Below are positions 6,673-14,052 of a DNA stretch of 57,997 nt, piece after piece (the first letter of the stretch is position 1; each line of letters opens with the position of its first letter). This stretch comes from an uncultured Flavonifractor sp. Its GTDB lineage: Bacteria > Bacillota > Clostridia > Oscillospirales > Oscillospiraceae. Under the pieces are notes generated by a model. That model saw only the letters and a program-made list of their open reading frames with translations. It ran no database searches and was not told the DNA's origin. The stretch spans positions 1 to 57,997 of the forward strand of contig CANAAV010000017.1 of NCBI GenBank assembly GCA_947346365.1. The letters are read 5' to 3'. The position numbers and the translations under genes are program-made.

Positions 6673-6882
6673 ATGAACACCGAGAAAAACACCGTCAAGA
6701 TGATCGAAGTCCGCAATCAGGCCGTTAAGGTCGAGTCCCTGCTGTACGTTGCCGACAAGCTCGTCGAGGAGTTCAGTGTTACCAAGGAGACGAAGGATGA
6801 GCTGGAGCGGTTCCTGAGCCTGTTCTACATGGCCGTGGACGCCGCTGCCGAGCTCAAGGAAATGGCGGAGGGAATGTACTGA
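6673..6882 (+). CDS. Small helical phage protein, 69 aa
   Basis: ATG 6673 after CTGGAGGAAAAATCA. Predicted all-helical (SLLYVADKLVEEFSVTKE, then LERFLSLFYMAVDAAAEL). Overlaps the next start by one base (TGATG), so translation is coupled. No family recognised. Confidence 0.6.
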   Translation: MNTEKNTVKMIEVRNQAVKVESLLYVADKLVEEFSVTKETKDELERFLSLFYMAVDAAAELKEMAEGMY

Positions 6883-7241
6883 TGACTGAGATTAAGTACG
6901 GCGCTGTGCTGATGGCCGCCGCATCCAAGCAGGGCTTAAAGATGAGCCATGATGATGCCACCGTTGTCCTGAGCTACCTTGGCATCGAAGACCACTACCT
7001 GATGTGCTCTGACGACCTGAGCAACCTGACCCTGCGGCACCACCTGGGCGGCGATGAGTTCGACGATAAGCCGTGCAGCATCCTGGACGTTTTGAAGTAC
7101 GTTGCCGGAGTCTGCAAGGGCATCCTGGACTACACGCTGGAGGCGAAGGAGAGGGGCTACACCAAGGAGGCGAAGTTCTTCCGTGGGGAGTTGCGAACGT
7201 TGAACCGCCTTGCCACTACATACGCCACCGCACTGAGCTGA
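6882..7241 (+). CDS. Phage protein of unknown function, 119 aa
   Basis: Begins at the overlapping ATG 6882. Contains SHDDATVVLSYLGIEDHY and a helical C-terminus. A GC hairpin (7246-7272) follows its stop. No domain recognised. Probably co-translated with the 69-aa gene upstream. Confidence 0.6.
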   Translation: MTEIKYGAVLMAAASKQGLKMSHDDATVVLSYLGIEDHYLMCSDDLSNLTLRHHLGGDEFDDKPCSILDVLKYVAGVCKGILDYTLEAKERGYTKEAKFFRGELRTLNRLATTYATALS

Positions 7242-7245
7242 ACAG

Positions 7246-7272
7246 CCGCCCTCCCGGTTTGGGAGGGCAGCT
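7246..7272 (+). terminator. GC hairpin, possible weak terminator
   Basis: GCCCTCCC pairs with GGGAGGGC around a CGGTTT-type loop. It is followed by TTCAAT rather than a T run, so termination would be inefficient. It may mark the end of the L2 first block or protect the 3' end. Confidence 0.4.
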
Positions 7273-7301
7273 TCAATATGGACGTGAAAGGAGGAATAAC
7301 G

Positions 7302-7817
7302 GTGAGTAGCACATCGACCATACCGTACAGACCGAGCCTGTCTGTCAGGGTGGTGTACGAACCCGATGGGACGCCGCTGTACTGCGGCCGGGATGTGGCC
7401 GAGATTCTCGGATACAAGGCACCCGTCAGGGCTATTCATAGGGCCGAGGGGCTGACGATCTACCGCCGTAGAGTAAGCTGGAGCTCGGCCAAGGAATGCC
7501 GGAGGCTCAGTTCCGATGTTCTCTGCCTGGACAAGCACGGCTGTAAGAAACTGGCCGAGCTCAGGAAGGAAGGGAGCAGGGACGCCGCTCAGTGGGTGAT
7601 GAACGAAATGATCCAGAAAGCTGAGCTCGACCGGCCGCCGGTAACTGAGGTAGTGACCCAGCAAGAGCCCGCTGTGTCAGCGCCGCCCGTCGGCGAACAC
7701 TGGCCGCCGGTTGATGTTCGGGGATTTGAGGCCAAGCTGGATGCCATCATCGCCCAGTGTGTTGTGATGAAGGCTCAGATAGGAAGTCTCTACGGAGCCC
7801 AGTATGCTGGGCAGTAA
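7302..7817 (+). CDS. BRO-N (Bro family N-terminal domain) phage protein
   Basis: 171 aa from GTG 7302, placed by AAAGGAGGAATAACG. Residues about 15-75 carry the Bro-N pattern PLYCGRDVAEILGYKAPVRA, typical of phage antirepressor and Bro proteins that bind DNA. The C-terminus (about 120-165) is a Pro-rich linker and a short helix, not a KilA-C or ANT domain I can name. Probable role: DNA-binding regulator or antirepressor of element L; the target is unknown. Confidence 0.75.
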   Translation: MSSTSTIPYRPSLSVRVVYEPDGTPLYCGRDVAEILGYKAPVRAIHRAEGLTIYRRRVSWSSAKECRRLSSDVLCLDKHGCKKLAELRKEGSRDAAQWVMNEMIQKAELDRPPVTEVVTQQEPAVSAPPVGEHWPPVDVRGFEAKLDAIIAQCVVMKAQIGSLYGAQYAGQ

Positions 7818-7838
7818 AATGAAAGGATGGTATGTACG

Positions 7839-8291
7839 ATGAAAGCTATGCAGTTGACCAAGCAGGAGTTGGAGGCCGTCGCCCGTCTTAACGCCCAGGC
7901 CGAAGAGAGGCGTCGTCTGGCCGAGGATGAGAGGAAGCGGGCCGAGTTGAAGAAGAAGTATGAGAGGGCTGAGCGCCAGCGGGCCTACTATGAGGCCAAC
8001 AAAGAGCAGATTGCCGCCTATCAGAAGCAGTACCGGGAGAAGAATAAGGAGAAGATTGCCGCCTACCAGAAGGCATACCGGGCGGCCGCCAAGCTGAGCC
8101 CGGAGGAGCGGGCCGCTGCCGCTGCGAAGCGCAAGGCTGAGACTGCCGCAAAACGTGCGGCCAGATACGAGCAGCAGAAAGAGCGGCAGCGGGCATACTA
8201 CCTGGAGCACCGGGAGAAGATGCTGGCCTACCAGAGAGAGTATCGGAGGCGGCTGAAAGCCGAGAAGGCCGCTGCTGCGGCCGTTGCCTGA
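7839..8291 (+). CDS. Lys/Ala-rich coiled-coil protein with YYxxN-type repeats
   Basis: 150 aa from ATG 7839 (AAAGGATGGTATGTACG). Extremely charged helical protein with repeats such as RAYYEANKEQIAAYQKQY, KEKIAAYQKAY and RAYYLEHREKMLAYQREY. Such repeats occur next to HNH or homing endonucleases and in stand-alone phage proteins, where they probably bind nucleic acid. No nuclease domain is present here. Confidence 0.65.
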   Translation: MKAMQLTKQELEAVARLNAQAEERRRLAEDERKRAELKKKYERAERQRAYYEANKEQIAAYQKQYREKNKEKIAAYQKAYRAAAKLSPEERAAAAAKRKAETAAKRAARYEQQKERQRAYYLEHREKMLAYQREYRRRLKAEKAAAAAVA

Positions 8292-8307
8292 AGGGTGGTG
8301 AGTTGTG

Positions 8308-8496
8308 ATGGATGGACAGATGGCGGCTCAGGACAGGCTGGAGCTCCGGCGGTATGTGGATGACCGCACCCCGTTCTTCATGCGTTTTGGAGTACATAGC
8401 CAGTTGGCGACCGGGTGCAGCTCCGTGGAGCGTCTCGTAATCATGCGGGATCAGATGGAGCGACTGCGGAAGTCCCGGATGAATGGCCGACGCTAA
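8308..8496 (+). CDS. Small basic phage protein, 62 aa
   Basis: ATG 8308 with GAAGGGTGGTGAGTTGTG upstream. Basic C-terminus (MERLRKSRMNGRR). Followed at once by a terminator hairpin, so it is the last gene of its transcript. Not recognised; short enough that coding status is moderately certain only. Confidence 0.5.
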   Translation: MDGQMAAQDRLELRRYVDDRTPFFMRFGVHSQLATGCSSVERLVIMRDQMERLRKSRMNGRR

Positions 8497-8508
8497 GTGA
8501 ATGGTGAC

Positions 8509-8543
8509 AACAGGGCTGGCCCCGTCTGTGGGTTGGCCCTGTT
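8509..8543 (+). terminator. Terminator between the small-gene block and the toxin-antitoxin operon
   Basis: AACAGGGC (8509-8516) pairs with GCCCTGTT (8536-8543), followed by TTGACGCTTGACT. The T tract is short. It separates the upstream block from the independent promoter of the toxin-antitoxin pair. Confidence 0.6.
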
Positions 8544-8549
8544 TGACGC

Positions 8550-8578
8550 TTGACTGCTACGATTGAATAGTATATAAT
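8550..8578 (+). promoter_or_regulatory. Promoter of the toxin-antitoxin operon
   Basis: TTGACT (8550-8555), 17 bp, TATAAT (8573-8578): near-consensus sigma-A promoter 22 nt before the toxin start. The short leader suggests autoregulation by the antitoxin HTH, which is normal for this class. Confidence 0.8.
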
Positions 8579-8600
8579 GATGTCAAGAGGGTGAGACTGT

Positions 8601-8930
8601 ATGAGAAGATCGTTTGTACTGACCCCCGGCTTCGAGAAGTCGTGGGCTGCTATGAACCTTGGCGACGATGAGCTTCGTGTGCTCCAGAACTTGCTGATAG
8701 AAGACCCGGAGGCTGGTGATGTTATCCAAGGAACCGGCGGAGCCAGGAAGGTACGCATCCCCCTTGAGGGGAGAGGAAAGTCTGGTGGAGGCCGGGTGAT
8801 ATACGTTGATGTCGTTGTTCGGGAGCGGATATACCTGCTGATGGCCTATCCGAAGAATGTGCAGACGGATTTGTCCCAAGACCAGAAGAAGATGGTGCGT
8901 AAGGTTGTCGAGACGATAAAGGAGGAGTGA
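8601..8930 (+). CDS. HigB/RelE-like toxin of a type II toxin-antitoxin pair
   Basis: 109 aa. The fold pattern is that of RelE/HigB mRNA interferases: FVLTPGFEKSWAAMNL helix pair, a GGARKVRIPLEGRGKSGGGR strand region with conserved basic residues, RVIYVDVV strand and YLLMAYPK near the end. The toxin gene precedes the antitoxin, the HigBA order. Expected action: ribosome-dependent mRNA cleavage, neutralised by the next gene. Likely role for the prophage: maintenance or abortive defence (inference). Confidence 0.8.
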   Translation: MRRSFVLTPGFEKSWAAMNLGDDELRVLQNLLIEDPEAGDVIQGTGGARKVRIPLEGRGKSGGGRVIYVDVVVRERIYLLMAYPKNVQTDLSQDQKKMVRKVVETIKEE

Positions 8931-8933
8931 ACT

Positions 8934-9251
8934 ATGGAGAAGAAATACTTTGATGAATTGATGACCAGCCTCGAAGATGCTGCGGCGTTCGCCAAAGGAG
9001 ATACGTCCCGTGCAAAAGTGGTAGAGGTAGAAGTCGATGATCCTGTCCCCGAGTATAAGGCTGCTGATGTTGCCCGTACCCGCAAGGCGCTCAACCTGAC
9101 CCAGAGTGCGTTCGCCCGTGCCCTCGGTGTATCCTCCAGAACTGTCGAGGCATGGGAGGCCGGGAGGAACGAGCCTTCCGGGGCGGCTCGGCACCTGCTG
9201 TTCCTGCTTGACGGCGACCATTCGCTTGTCCAAAGGCTGGTTGTGAAGTAA
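8934..9251 (+). CDS. HigA-like HTH antitoxin
   Basis: 105 aa, starting 3 nt after the toxin stop. N-terminal 40 residues are acidic and probably bind the toxin. Residues about 50-100 form an XRE helix-turn-helix (RKALNLTQSAFARALGVSSR, then TVEAWEAGRNEPSGAA). Antitoxin of this design also represses its own promoter. Last gene of element L before the chromosomal flank. Confidence 0.85.
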   Translation: MEKKYFDELMTSLEDAAAFAKGDTSRAKVVEVEVDDPVPEYKAADVARTRKALNLTQSAFARALGVSSRTVEAWEAGRNEPSGAARHLLFLLDGDHSLVQRLVVK

Positions 9252-9357
9252 AACCGCCTTATCCAGAAAAAATGACCGCACACAATGAGCCACAAGGGGC
9301 GGCAAGGAGATTCCCCTTATACTTTCCTATCCCAACGCAACCGCCGCTCCAAGAGGC

Positions 9358-9374
9358 TCCTACGAGCTAATACG
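9358..9374 (+). repeat. 17-bp direct repeat, copy 2
   Basis: Exact copy of TCCTACGAGCTAATACG at 2489-2505, here about 107 nt after the last phage gene. The position near the element edge would suit an attachment-type sequence, but its partner lies inside the element rather than at the far end. Confidence 0.6.
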
Positions 9375-9480
9375 AGGAAAGGCCCCAAAATGGGGCGGTG
9401 TTGCCCGGTTTTAGGGGGTAAAAATCGTATCTCCCGTGACCAGAGGGGACGCGATGTTCATAGGGAATTTGGAATAACTG

Positions 9481-9518
9481 GCGCAGAGCCCGGGGGCATA
9501 TGTCCCCGGGCTCTGCGC
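9481..9518. repeat. 15-bp perfect inverted repeat
   Basis: GCGCAGAGCCCGGGG (9481-9495) and CCCCGGGCTCTGCGC (9504-9518) around GCATATGT. Very stable hairpin on either strand without a T tract on either side. It may end transcription of the convergent units (toxin-antitoxin from the left, 9541-9889 from the right). Confidence 0.6.
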
Positions 9519-9540
9519 GTAAATGCGGTTCTTTCCATAT

Positions 9541-9711
9541 TTAGGAGTCCTGATGCCAGACCTTCTCCTCAGGACCGGAGGTTCCGGCAATCGCCGGATT
9601 TGCGTTTTTACCGCTGCGTTTGGCTCCGCCCTGGAGTTCCGGAACCGCCGGAGCGCTGTTGTGGGGCTGGGTATGCGTCCGCTCCGGACGGGCCATGCCT
9701 TTTTTAGCCAT
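9541..9711 (-). CDS. Small basic conserved-type protein, 56 aa
   Basis: ATG at 9711 preceded by GGGGAGGCAG. Product begins MAKKGMARPERTHTQPHN and is rich in P, A and G, ending EEKVWHQDS; probably disordered. It overlaps the end of the gene upstream (9704-9889), so the two form a small operon. No function known to me. Confidence 0.55.
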   Translation of the reverse strand: MAKKGMARPERTHTQPHNSAPAVPELQGGAKRSGKNANPAIAGTSGPEEKVWHQDS

Positions 9712-9889
9712 CCATCTGCCTCCCCTGCGCAAGCGTGTTGACGACAGCCTGCATCTGCTCATGAGAATTTGCCGCTCTGGCCTGGGCCACTATCTTTTCC
9801 CGCGCATTGCCCGACAGTGTGCCAAAACGGTTCATAGCCTGTTCGTTTTCCGACAGGGCCATGAAAAAACCTATAGGGATATCATTCAT
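9704..9889 (-). CDS. Conserved small clostridial protein, 61 aa
   Basis: Start chosen at ATG 9889 because GAGGTGGTTTCC precedes it at good distance. Sequence MNDIPIGFFMALSENEQAMN, then FGTLS and IVAQARAANSHEQMQAVV, is the pattern of a short helical protein seen widely in clostridial genomes. Function unknown. Downstream gene overlaps by 8 nt. Confidence 0.7.
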   Translation of the reverse strand: MNDIPIGFFMALSENEQAMNRFGTLSGNAREKIVAQARAANSHEQMQAVVNTLAQGRQMDG

Positions 9890-10041
9890 GGAAACCACCT
9901 CATACGTAGCGTCCCACCAGATACGGAAAATATCCTTCCTTTTACCTTTCGTGTTGATGGAAGTCCAGTTTTTAATTTTTCGTCAGAATAACTATGTGGG
10001 CAATTACTTGCAACAGATAACTGCCCGATAAATGAGAATTA

Positions 10042-10455
10042 TTATTTCCGGTTCGGCTTTCTTTTGATAGCCAACAATTTCATGTAATCATCAAAATCAA
10101 CCGTGCTGGTCGGTTCAAACATAACCCATTTCCCGTCACAATAGGTTTTTGCCTCATCGTATTGCCTGCAAACAACGTTGGAAAGAGTACCCCTTATATC
10201 TTCAAATTTTGTTCTTTCATCTTTTCCAAAAATAATCATGAAACCAACACAGCTACTTTTCGCGTATAAGCTACAGAGAGTTTTTCCGCCTCTGCGATAC
10301 TTATACTCATAAGTCCAATTTTTACCGCCAATATTCCATAACCGCTCCATATCGTATTTTTCATCAATAGCCGAGCATAACGCTTGCCAAACTTCATACA
10401 AGGATTGTCCGAGCAATTCAGTCATGATTGATTGAGACGGTATGTTTTCAAGCAT
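10042..10455 (-). CDS. DUF3788 domain-containing protein
   Basis: 137 aa. Features of DUF3788: an early W (VWQALCSAI), the GGKNWTYEYKYRRGGKTLC block, FGKDER and a final EPTSTVDFDDYMKLLAIKRK. These small cytosolic proteins have no established activity. AT rich compared with neighbours, which suggests later acquisition. Adjacent to a dispersed repeat on its upstream side. Confidence 0.75.
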   Translation of the reverse strand: MLENIPSQSIMTELLGQSLYEVWQALCSAIDEKYDMERLWNIGGKNWTYEYKYRRGGKTLCSLYAKSSCVGFMIIFGKDERTKFEDIRGTLSNVVCRQYDEAKTYCDGKWVMFEPTSTVDFDDYMKLLAIKRKPNRK

Positions 10456-10489
10456 AATATCTTCTCCACAAATTCCAGTTTTTGCTCTG

Positions 10490-10640
10490 GGCCTTGTTTG
10501 AAAAATGGGAATATGCCCAAGGGCGAGGGATTCTTTCGGCTGGCAAGGGGTTTAACGCAGGAATCCTGACGAATTTCAAGGAGAAACCCCGCTGTCCAGG
10601 CGGAAAAGGGCCCGCCGTTTGGACGTGTTAACCATTTTCA
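10490..10640 (-). repeat. Dispersed inverted-repeat element, degraded copy
   Basis: About 150 bp closely similar to 17454-17621. Left end GGCCTTGTTTGAAAA is kept, but the right end has drifted (CCATTTTCATG). The inner helix GGGGTTT/AAACCCC replaces GTGGTTTT/AAAACCAC of the other copy, a compensated change. It fills the gap between the DUF3788 gene and the TetR-type regulator. Confidence 0.8.
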
Positions 10641-10730
10641 TGTAAGAATTAATTATAGCATAGATAATTTTTAGCTTCAACGTATAATTGGCTAAATCAC
10701 AAGAGTAAAAGAGATAAAATATCCGCTTGC

Positions 10731-10759
10731 TTGCAATTGCCCTACGGGTCGTGTATAAT
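10731..10759 (+). promoter_or_regulatory. Promoter for the TetR-type regulator
   Basis: TTGCAA (10731-10736), 17 bp, TATAAT (10754-10759). About 145 nt of leader precedes the chosen GTG start at 10904. Confidence 0.7.
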
Positions 10760-10903
10760 TGGCTTACCAAAGCCACATTTGGTTGTGCAGCTTCGGTGGG
10801 TGCGCAAGCGTTGGGAATGGGGTGCCGGAGAGACGGATTTTCAATAAGCGTTCTACATTGCATTGGGACGGTATCACTATGCAGGAGATGGGGGGCTGTA
10901 TCC

Positions 10904-11518
10904 GTGAGCGGCGTCAGGCAGGACCGGAGGACCCGGTATACCCGAATGGTGCTGAAGGAGAGCCTAATGGCTCTTATGGAGCAAAAGGATATTACAAAAA
11001 TCACCATCAAAGAACTCTGCCAGCGCGCAGATGTGAACCGCAGCACGTTTTATGCCCACTACCGGGATCAATATGATCTGCTGCGGCAGATTGAGGACGA
11101 CATTTTGGAGGAGATCAACGTCAACCTGTCCGGTTTTGACATGGAGGACCGCTGTGGAACCTTCCGGATTTTGGAGAACATTTTCTGCTATATCAAGGAT
11201 AACAGCGGTTTTTGCCGTCTTTTGCTCAGCGAACGAGGGGATGTGCAGTTTCAAAAGCGGGTAATGGACCTGTGCCAAAGCCGGTATATCGAGCAATGGC
11301 TTACCAGTCAGAAGCATGTGGAGGCGGAGACGGTGGAGTACCTCTACCTCTATTTGGTCAACGGCAGCATCGGCGTGGTGCAGAATTGGCTGCGCACTGG
11401 GATGCGCAGATCTCCCAGCGAAATGGCTGAGCTGCTGCTGCGTCTGGTTAATCAGGGCATTGCCGCCTTTTTAGGGGAACGGGAAGAGAGCGGAGAAGCT
11501 ACGGCATGGAACGGCTGA
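10904..11518 (+). CDS. TetR/AcrR family transcriptional regulator
   Basis: 204 aa from GTG 10904, which has GGAGATGGGGGG upstream; the frame is open further back to 10727, but that stretch has poor composition. Residues about 10-55 are the TetR DNA-binding domain (RYTRMVLKESLMALMEQKDI, then ITIKELCQRADVNRSTFYAHY, DLLRQIEDDI). The C-terminal ligand-binding half resembles the TetR_C_7 group (FLYLV-type helix EYLYLYLVNGSIGVVQNWL). Regulated genes and ligand are unknown; the next gene, tgt, is separated by a hairpin, so it is not an obvious target. Confidence 0.85.
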   Translation: MSGVRQDRRTRYTRMVLKESLMALMEQKDITKITIKELCQRADVNRSTFYAHYRDQYDLLRQIEDDILEEINVNLSGFDMEDRCGTFRILENIFCYIKDNSGFCRLLLSERGDVQFQKRVMDLCQSRYIEQWLTSQKHVEAETVEYLYLYLVNGSIGVVQNWLRTGMRRSPSEMAELLLRLVNQGIAAFLGEREESGEATAWNG

Positions 11519-11527
11519 TTGATCTGC

Positions 11528-11568
11528 CCGGCGCTGGGCCGGTTTTAGCCGGAGAACCTGCGCCGGGC
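11528..11568 (+). terminator. GC-rich hairpin after the TetR gene
   Basis: CCCGGCGC pairs with GCGCCGGG, with an inner GCCGG/CCGG helix. Followed by TCAAAAAGG, so no T tract; possible weak terminator. Confidence 0.4.
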
Positions 11569-11648
11569 GTCAAAAAGGCCGCTCTCTCCGCCGCGTGCAC
11601 AGTGGAATAAAAGCGTTTTCCAGCAGCTTAAAATAAAGGAGTCTTACT

Positions 11649-12779
11649 GTGTTCAAAGTAATCAAAACGGAGGGCAAAGCCCGCCGGGGAGAGTTTACCT
11701 GCGCCCATGGTACGGTACAGACACCGGTGTTCATGAATGTGGGCACGCAGGGGGTTATTAAAGGGGCGGTTTCCGCCCTGGATCTGAGAGAAATTGGCTG
11801 CCAGGTGGAACTGTCGAATACCTATCACCTCCACCTGCGTCCCGGGGACCAGGTGGTGCGCGCCATGGGCGGCCTGCACCGGTTCATGGGCTGGGATGGG
11901 CCGATCCTCACCGACTCCGGCGGTTTCCAGGTGTTTTCTCTGGCCGGCCTGCGGAAAATCAGGGAGGAGGGGGTCACTTTTGCCTCTCATATTGATGGCA
12001 GGCGGATTTTTATGGGGCCGGAGGAATCTATGCAGATTCAATCCAACCTGGGCAGCGATATCGCCATGGCCTTTGACGAGTGCGTGGAAAATCCCGCCCC
12101 TTATGAATATGCCAAGTCCTCCTGTGAGCGCACCCTACGCTGGCTGGAGCGGTGCAAGGCGGAGCATGACCGGCTATGCGCTCAGCCGGATGCGGTAAAC
12201 CCCGGGCAGATGCTTTTTGGCATCAACCAGGGGGCCACGTTTCCAGAGCTGCGGGTTTGGCATATGGAGCAGATTTCCAAAATTGATTGCCAGGGCTACG
12301 CCATTGGCGGCCTGGCAGTAGGGGAGCCCACCCAGGTAATGTACGAGGTCATTGACGCGGTAGAGCCCTATATGCCCGTAGGCAAGCCCCGCTATCTTAT
12401 GGGAGTGGGTACGCCTTCAAATATCATTGAGGGCGTGGCCCGGGGCGTGGATTTTTTTGACTGCGTCATGCCCGCCCGCAACGCCCGCCACGGAAAGCTC
12501 TACACCTGGGAGGGGTCCATCAATATTAAAAATGAAAAGTATAAGCTGGATGAGCGGCCGATAGACCCCGTCTGCGGCTGCCCGGTATGCCGGAATTTTT
12601 CCAGGGCATACCTGCGCCACTTATTCGCAGCGGAGGAGATGCTGGCTATGCGTCTGGCCGTGCTGCACAATCTCTACTTCTATAATACCCTCGCCCTGCG
12701 CATCCGGCAGGCCCTGGATAAGGGGACGTTCGCAGCTTTTCGGGCCGAGTTTTCTGAGAAATTATCCCTGCGGCTGTAA
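11649..12779 (+). CDS. tgt: tRNA-guanine transglycosylase
   Basis: 376 aa, normal length. Exchanges G34 of GUN anticodon tRNAs for preQ1 on the path to queuosine. Visible features: D89 in TDSGGFQ (general acid/base), nucleophile D271 in FFDCVMPARNARHG, GINQG and YAIGGLAVGE substrate-pocket motifs, and a zinc site C309-x-C311-xx-C314 with H340. Start is GTG 11649 after AAATAAAGGAG. In many clostridia tgt is followed by yajC, as here, but a promoter lies between them. High confidence. Confidence 0.97.
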   Translation: MFKVIKTEGKARRGEFTCAHGTVQTPVFMNVGTQGVIKGAVSALDLREIGCQVELSNTYHLHLRPGDQVVRAMGGLHRFMGWDGPILTDSGGFQVFSLAGLRKIREEGVTFASHIDGRRIFMGPEESMQIQSNLGSDIAMAFDECVENPAPYEYAKSSCERTLRWLERCKAEHDRLCAQPDAVNPGQMLFGINQGATFPELRVWHMEQISKIDCQGYAIGGLAVGEPTQVMYEVIDAVEPYMPVGKPRYLMGVGTPSNIIEGVARGVDFFDCVMPARNARHGKLYTWEGSINIKNEKYKLDERPIDPVCGCPVCRNFSRAYLRHLFAAEEMLAMRLAVLHNLYFYNTLALRIRQALDKGTFAAFRAEFSEKLSLRL

Positions 12780-12806
12780 TAGATTTGGAAAAGCTGTGAA
12801 AAGGGC

Positions 12807-12835
12807 TTGTCAAATCCTATATTTCGTTCTATAAT
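12807..12835 (+). promoter_or_regulatory. Promoter upstream of yajC
   Basis: TTGTCA (12807-12812), 17 bp, TATAAT (12830-12835), placed between tgt and yajC with a leader of about 45 nt. Confidence 0.8.
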
Positions 12836-12888
12836 GAAGGTTACATGGTGGCCTGCGGCTATCTAAACTCAAATCGGAGGGGATATAT

Positions 12889-13218
12889 TTGCTAAGACAA
12901 ATAACGGGTGCGGTTTTGGCACAGGAGGCAGGCGGCGGAGGTCTGTTGATGACGGTGCTGCCCTTTGTGCTTCTGATCGCAGTCTTTTATTTCATGATGA
13001 TCCGCCCGGAAAATAAGCGGAAAAAAGCGGAAGAGAAGATGCGCAGCGAGCTGGCGGTAGGGGATGAGATTACGACCATTGGCGGACTGGTGGGCACCAT
13101 CTGCACCCTCAAAGAGGATACGGTGGTGATTGAGACCAGCGCCGACCGGGTGCGGGTAGAGTTCACCAAGACGGCGATTGCCGGGAAGCGTGCCCCGGCG
13201 TCGGAGGAGAAAAAGTAA
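12889..13218 (+). CDS. yajC: Preprotein translocase subunit YajC
   Basis: 109 aa. One membrane span at about 20-40 (LLMTVLPFVLLIAVFYFMM), followed by the family signature IRPENKRKKAEEKM and the small beta domain GDEITTIGGLVGTI. Start is TTG after CGGAGGGG. YajC associates with SecDF/YidC at the Sec translocon. A tail of charged residues (APASEEKK) ends just before a terminator. Confidence 0.93.
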   Translation: MLRQITGAVLAQEAGGGGLLMTVLPFVLLIAVFYFMMIRPENKRKKAEEKMRSELAVGDEITTIGGLVGTICTLKEDTVVIETSADRVRVEFTKTAIAGKRAPASEEKK

Positions 13219-13227
13219 ATGCGGGAT

Positions 13228-13260
13228 AAGGGCCGGCTGTGAGCCGGCCCTTACTTTGTT
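13228..13260 (+). terminator. Terminator after yajC
   Basis: AAGGGCCGGCT (13228-13238) pairs perfectly with AGCCGGCCCTT (13242-13252); tail ACTTTGTTT. Confidence 0.85.
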
Positions 13261-13351
13261 TCCACAGGGGGACAATATAAAAAGGCTTGTCATGCCGGGC
13301 CCGCCCGATGCATATGCTCCAACAGGAACAATTGCAGGGGAGGGGTCGTTG

Positions 13352-13777
13352 ATGCAGAAAAAAGAAGAGGATCAGGCCGCTAAGCTGGTGCGCTATGGGG
13401 CCGGAGTTGTAACTGGAGGGGCCGGCGCGCTGCTGGTGTGCCTGCTGGTACTGCTGCTGGCGTCGGTGGGCATATCCCGAGGGGCTGTCGGGGAGCATCT
13501 GCTCTATCAGATTACCGTGGCCGGGTGCGTGGCCGGCGCGTTTGCAGGCGGGATGCTGGCCGTACACCGCTGCGGCACACGGGGACTCATAGTAGGACTA
13601 TGTACTGGAGCGGTGCTCTTTCTGCTCCTGCTGACCATAGGCGTAATATTTTTTGAGGCCCGGTCGATCGAACAGGGGGGTATTGGGCTTGCCTGTGGGT
13701 GCCTGTGCGGCGGAGCCGCCGCAGGGTTACTGGGCAGGGGGAAAAAGAAAAGCGCAAAGAAAAAGCGCAGAAAATGA
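13352..13777 (+). CDS. TIGR04086-type membrane protein
   Basis: 141 aa from ATG 13352 (GGGGAGGGGTCGTTG upstream). Four hydrophobic segments (about 20-45, 52-75, 80-102, 110-130) rich in G, A and C, a short charged N-terminus and a very basic end (KKKSAKKKRRK). Matches by size, topology and position a clostridial membrane family (TIGR04086) that recurs between yajC and the SCIFF peptide gene. Role unknown; an involvement in SCIFF export has not been shown. Confidence 0.75.
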   Translation: MQKKEEDQAAKLVRYGAGVVTGGAGALLVCLLVLLLASVGISRGAVGEHLLYQITVAGCVAGAFAGGMLAVHRCGTRGLIVGLCTGAVLFLLLLTIGVIFFEARSIEQGGIGLACGCLCGGAAAGLLGRGKKKSAKKKRRK

Positions 13778-13806
13778 TTGAATTTGCGGCACATATATGC
13801 TATACT
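13778..13806 (+). promoter_or_regulatory. Promoter of the SCIFF gene
   Basis: TTGAAT (13778-13783), 17 bp, TATACT (13801-13806). Begins within one base of the upstream stop codon, 37 nt before scfA. Confidence 0.8.
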
Positions 13807-13842
13807 TTCCCCAAGCGCAACAGTAGGGGAGGGAAACAGACC

Positions 13843-13983
13843 ATGAAGCATGTAAAGACGCTCAACGGCGCGACATTGAAAAACAGTGCCGCCCACGGCG
13901 GCTGTGGTGAGTGCCAGACCTCTTGTCAGTCCGCCTGCAAGACCTCTTGCACCGTAGCCAATCAGAAGTGCGAGAACCGCTGA
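13843..13983 (+). CDS. scfA: SCIFF ranthipeptide precursor (six cysteines in forty-five)
   Basis: 46 aa: MKHVKTLNGATLKNSAAHGG leader followed by a core with six cysteines (CGECQTSCQSACKTSC, then TVANQKCENR). This is the nearly universal clostridial SCIFF precursor. Its cysteines are cross-linked to neighbouring residues by a radical SAM enzyme (the next gene) to give thioethers. Strong ribosome-binding site AGGGGAGGG. A terminator follows its stop, so most transcripts should carry only the peptide. The mature role is unsettled; quorum or regulatory roles have been proposed for the family. Confidence 0.96.
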   Translation: MKHVKTLNGATLKNSAAHGGCGECQTSCQSACKTSCTVANQKCENR

Positions 13984-13999
13984 TTGAGAAAACGCTCAG

Positions 14000-14025
14000 A
14001 AAGGGTGGGGTTTCCCACCCTTTTT
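14000..14025 (+). terminator. Attenuating terminator between scfA and scfB
   Basis: AAAGGGTGGG (14000-14009) pairs perfectly with CCCACCCTTT (14014-14023) followed by TT. Read-through would supply the maturase at lower level than its substrate. Confidence 0.85.
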
Positions 14026-14052
14026 CTATCATTTACGAAATGGGGAAAAATG

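Larger units (their letters stand above)
9252..9540. other. Outer edge of element L, likely containing its attachment junction
   Basis: No gene seen. It contains the second 17-bp repeat (9358-9374) and a 15-bp perfect hairpin (9481-9518). Phage-type genes end at 9251, and the first conserved chromosomal gene ends at 9541, so the junction must lie between. There is no tRNA or integrase here and the other end is outside the window, so the exact site cannot be set. Confidence 0.5.

Noticed and set aside
7246..7272. Fifth h​ammerhead near 7246
   Set aside because: The hairpin has no CUGANGA or GAAA core; it is a plain GC stem.
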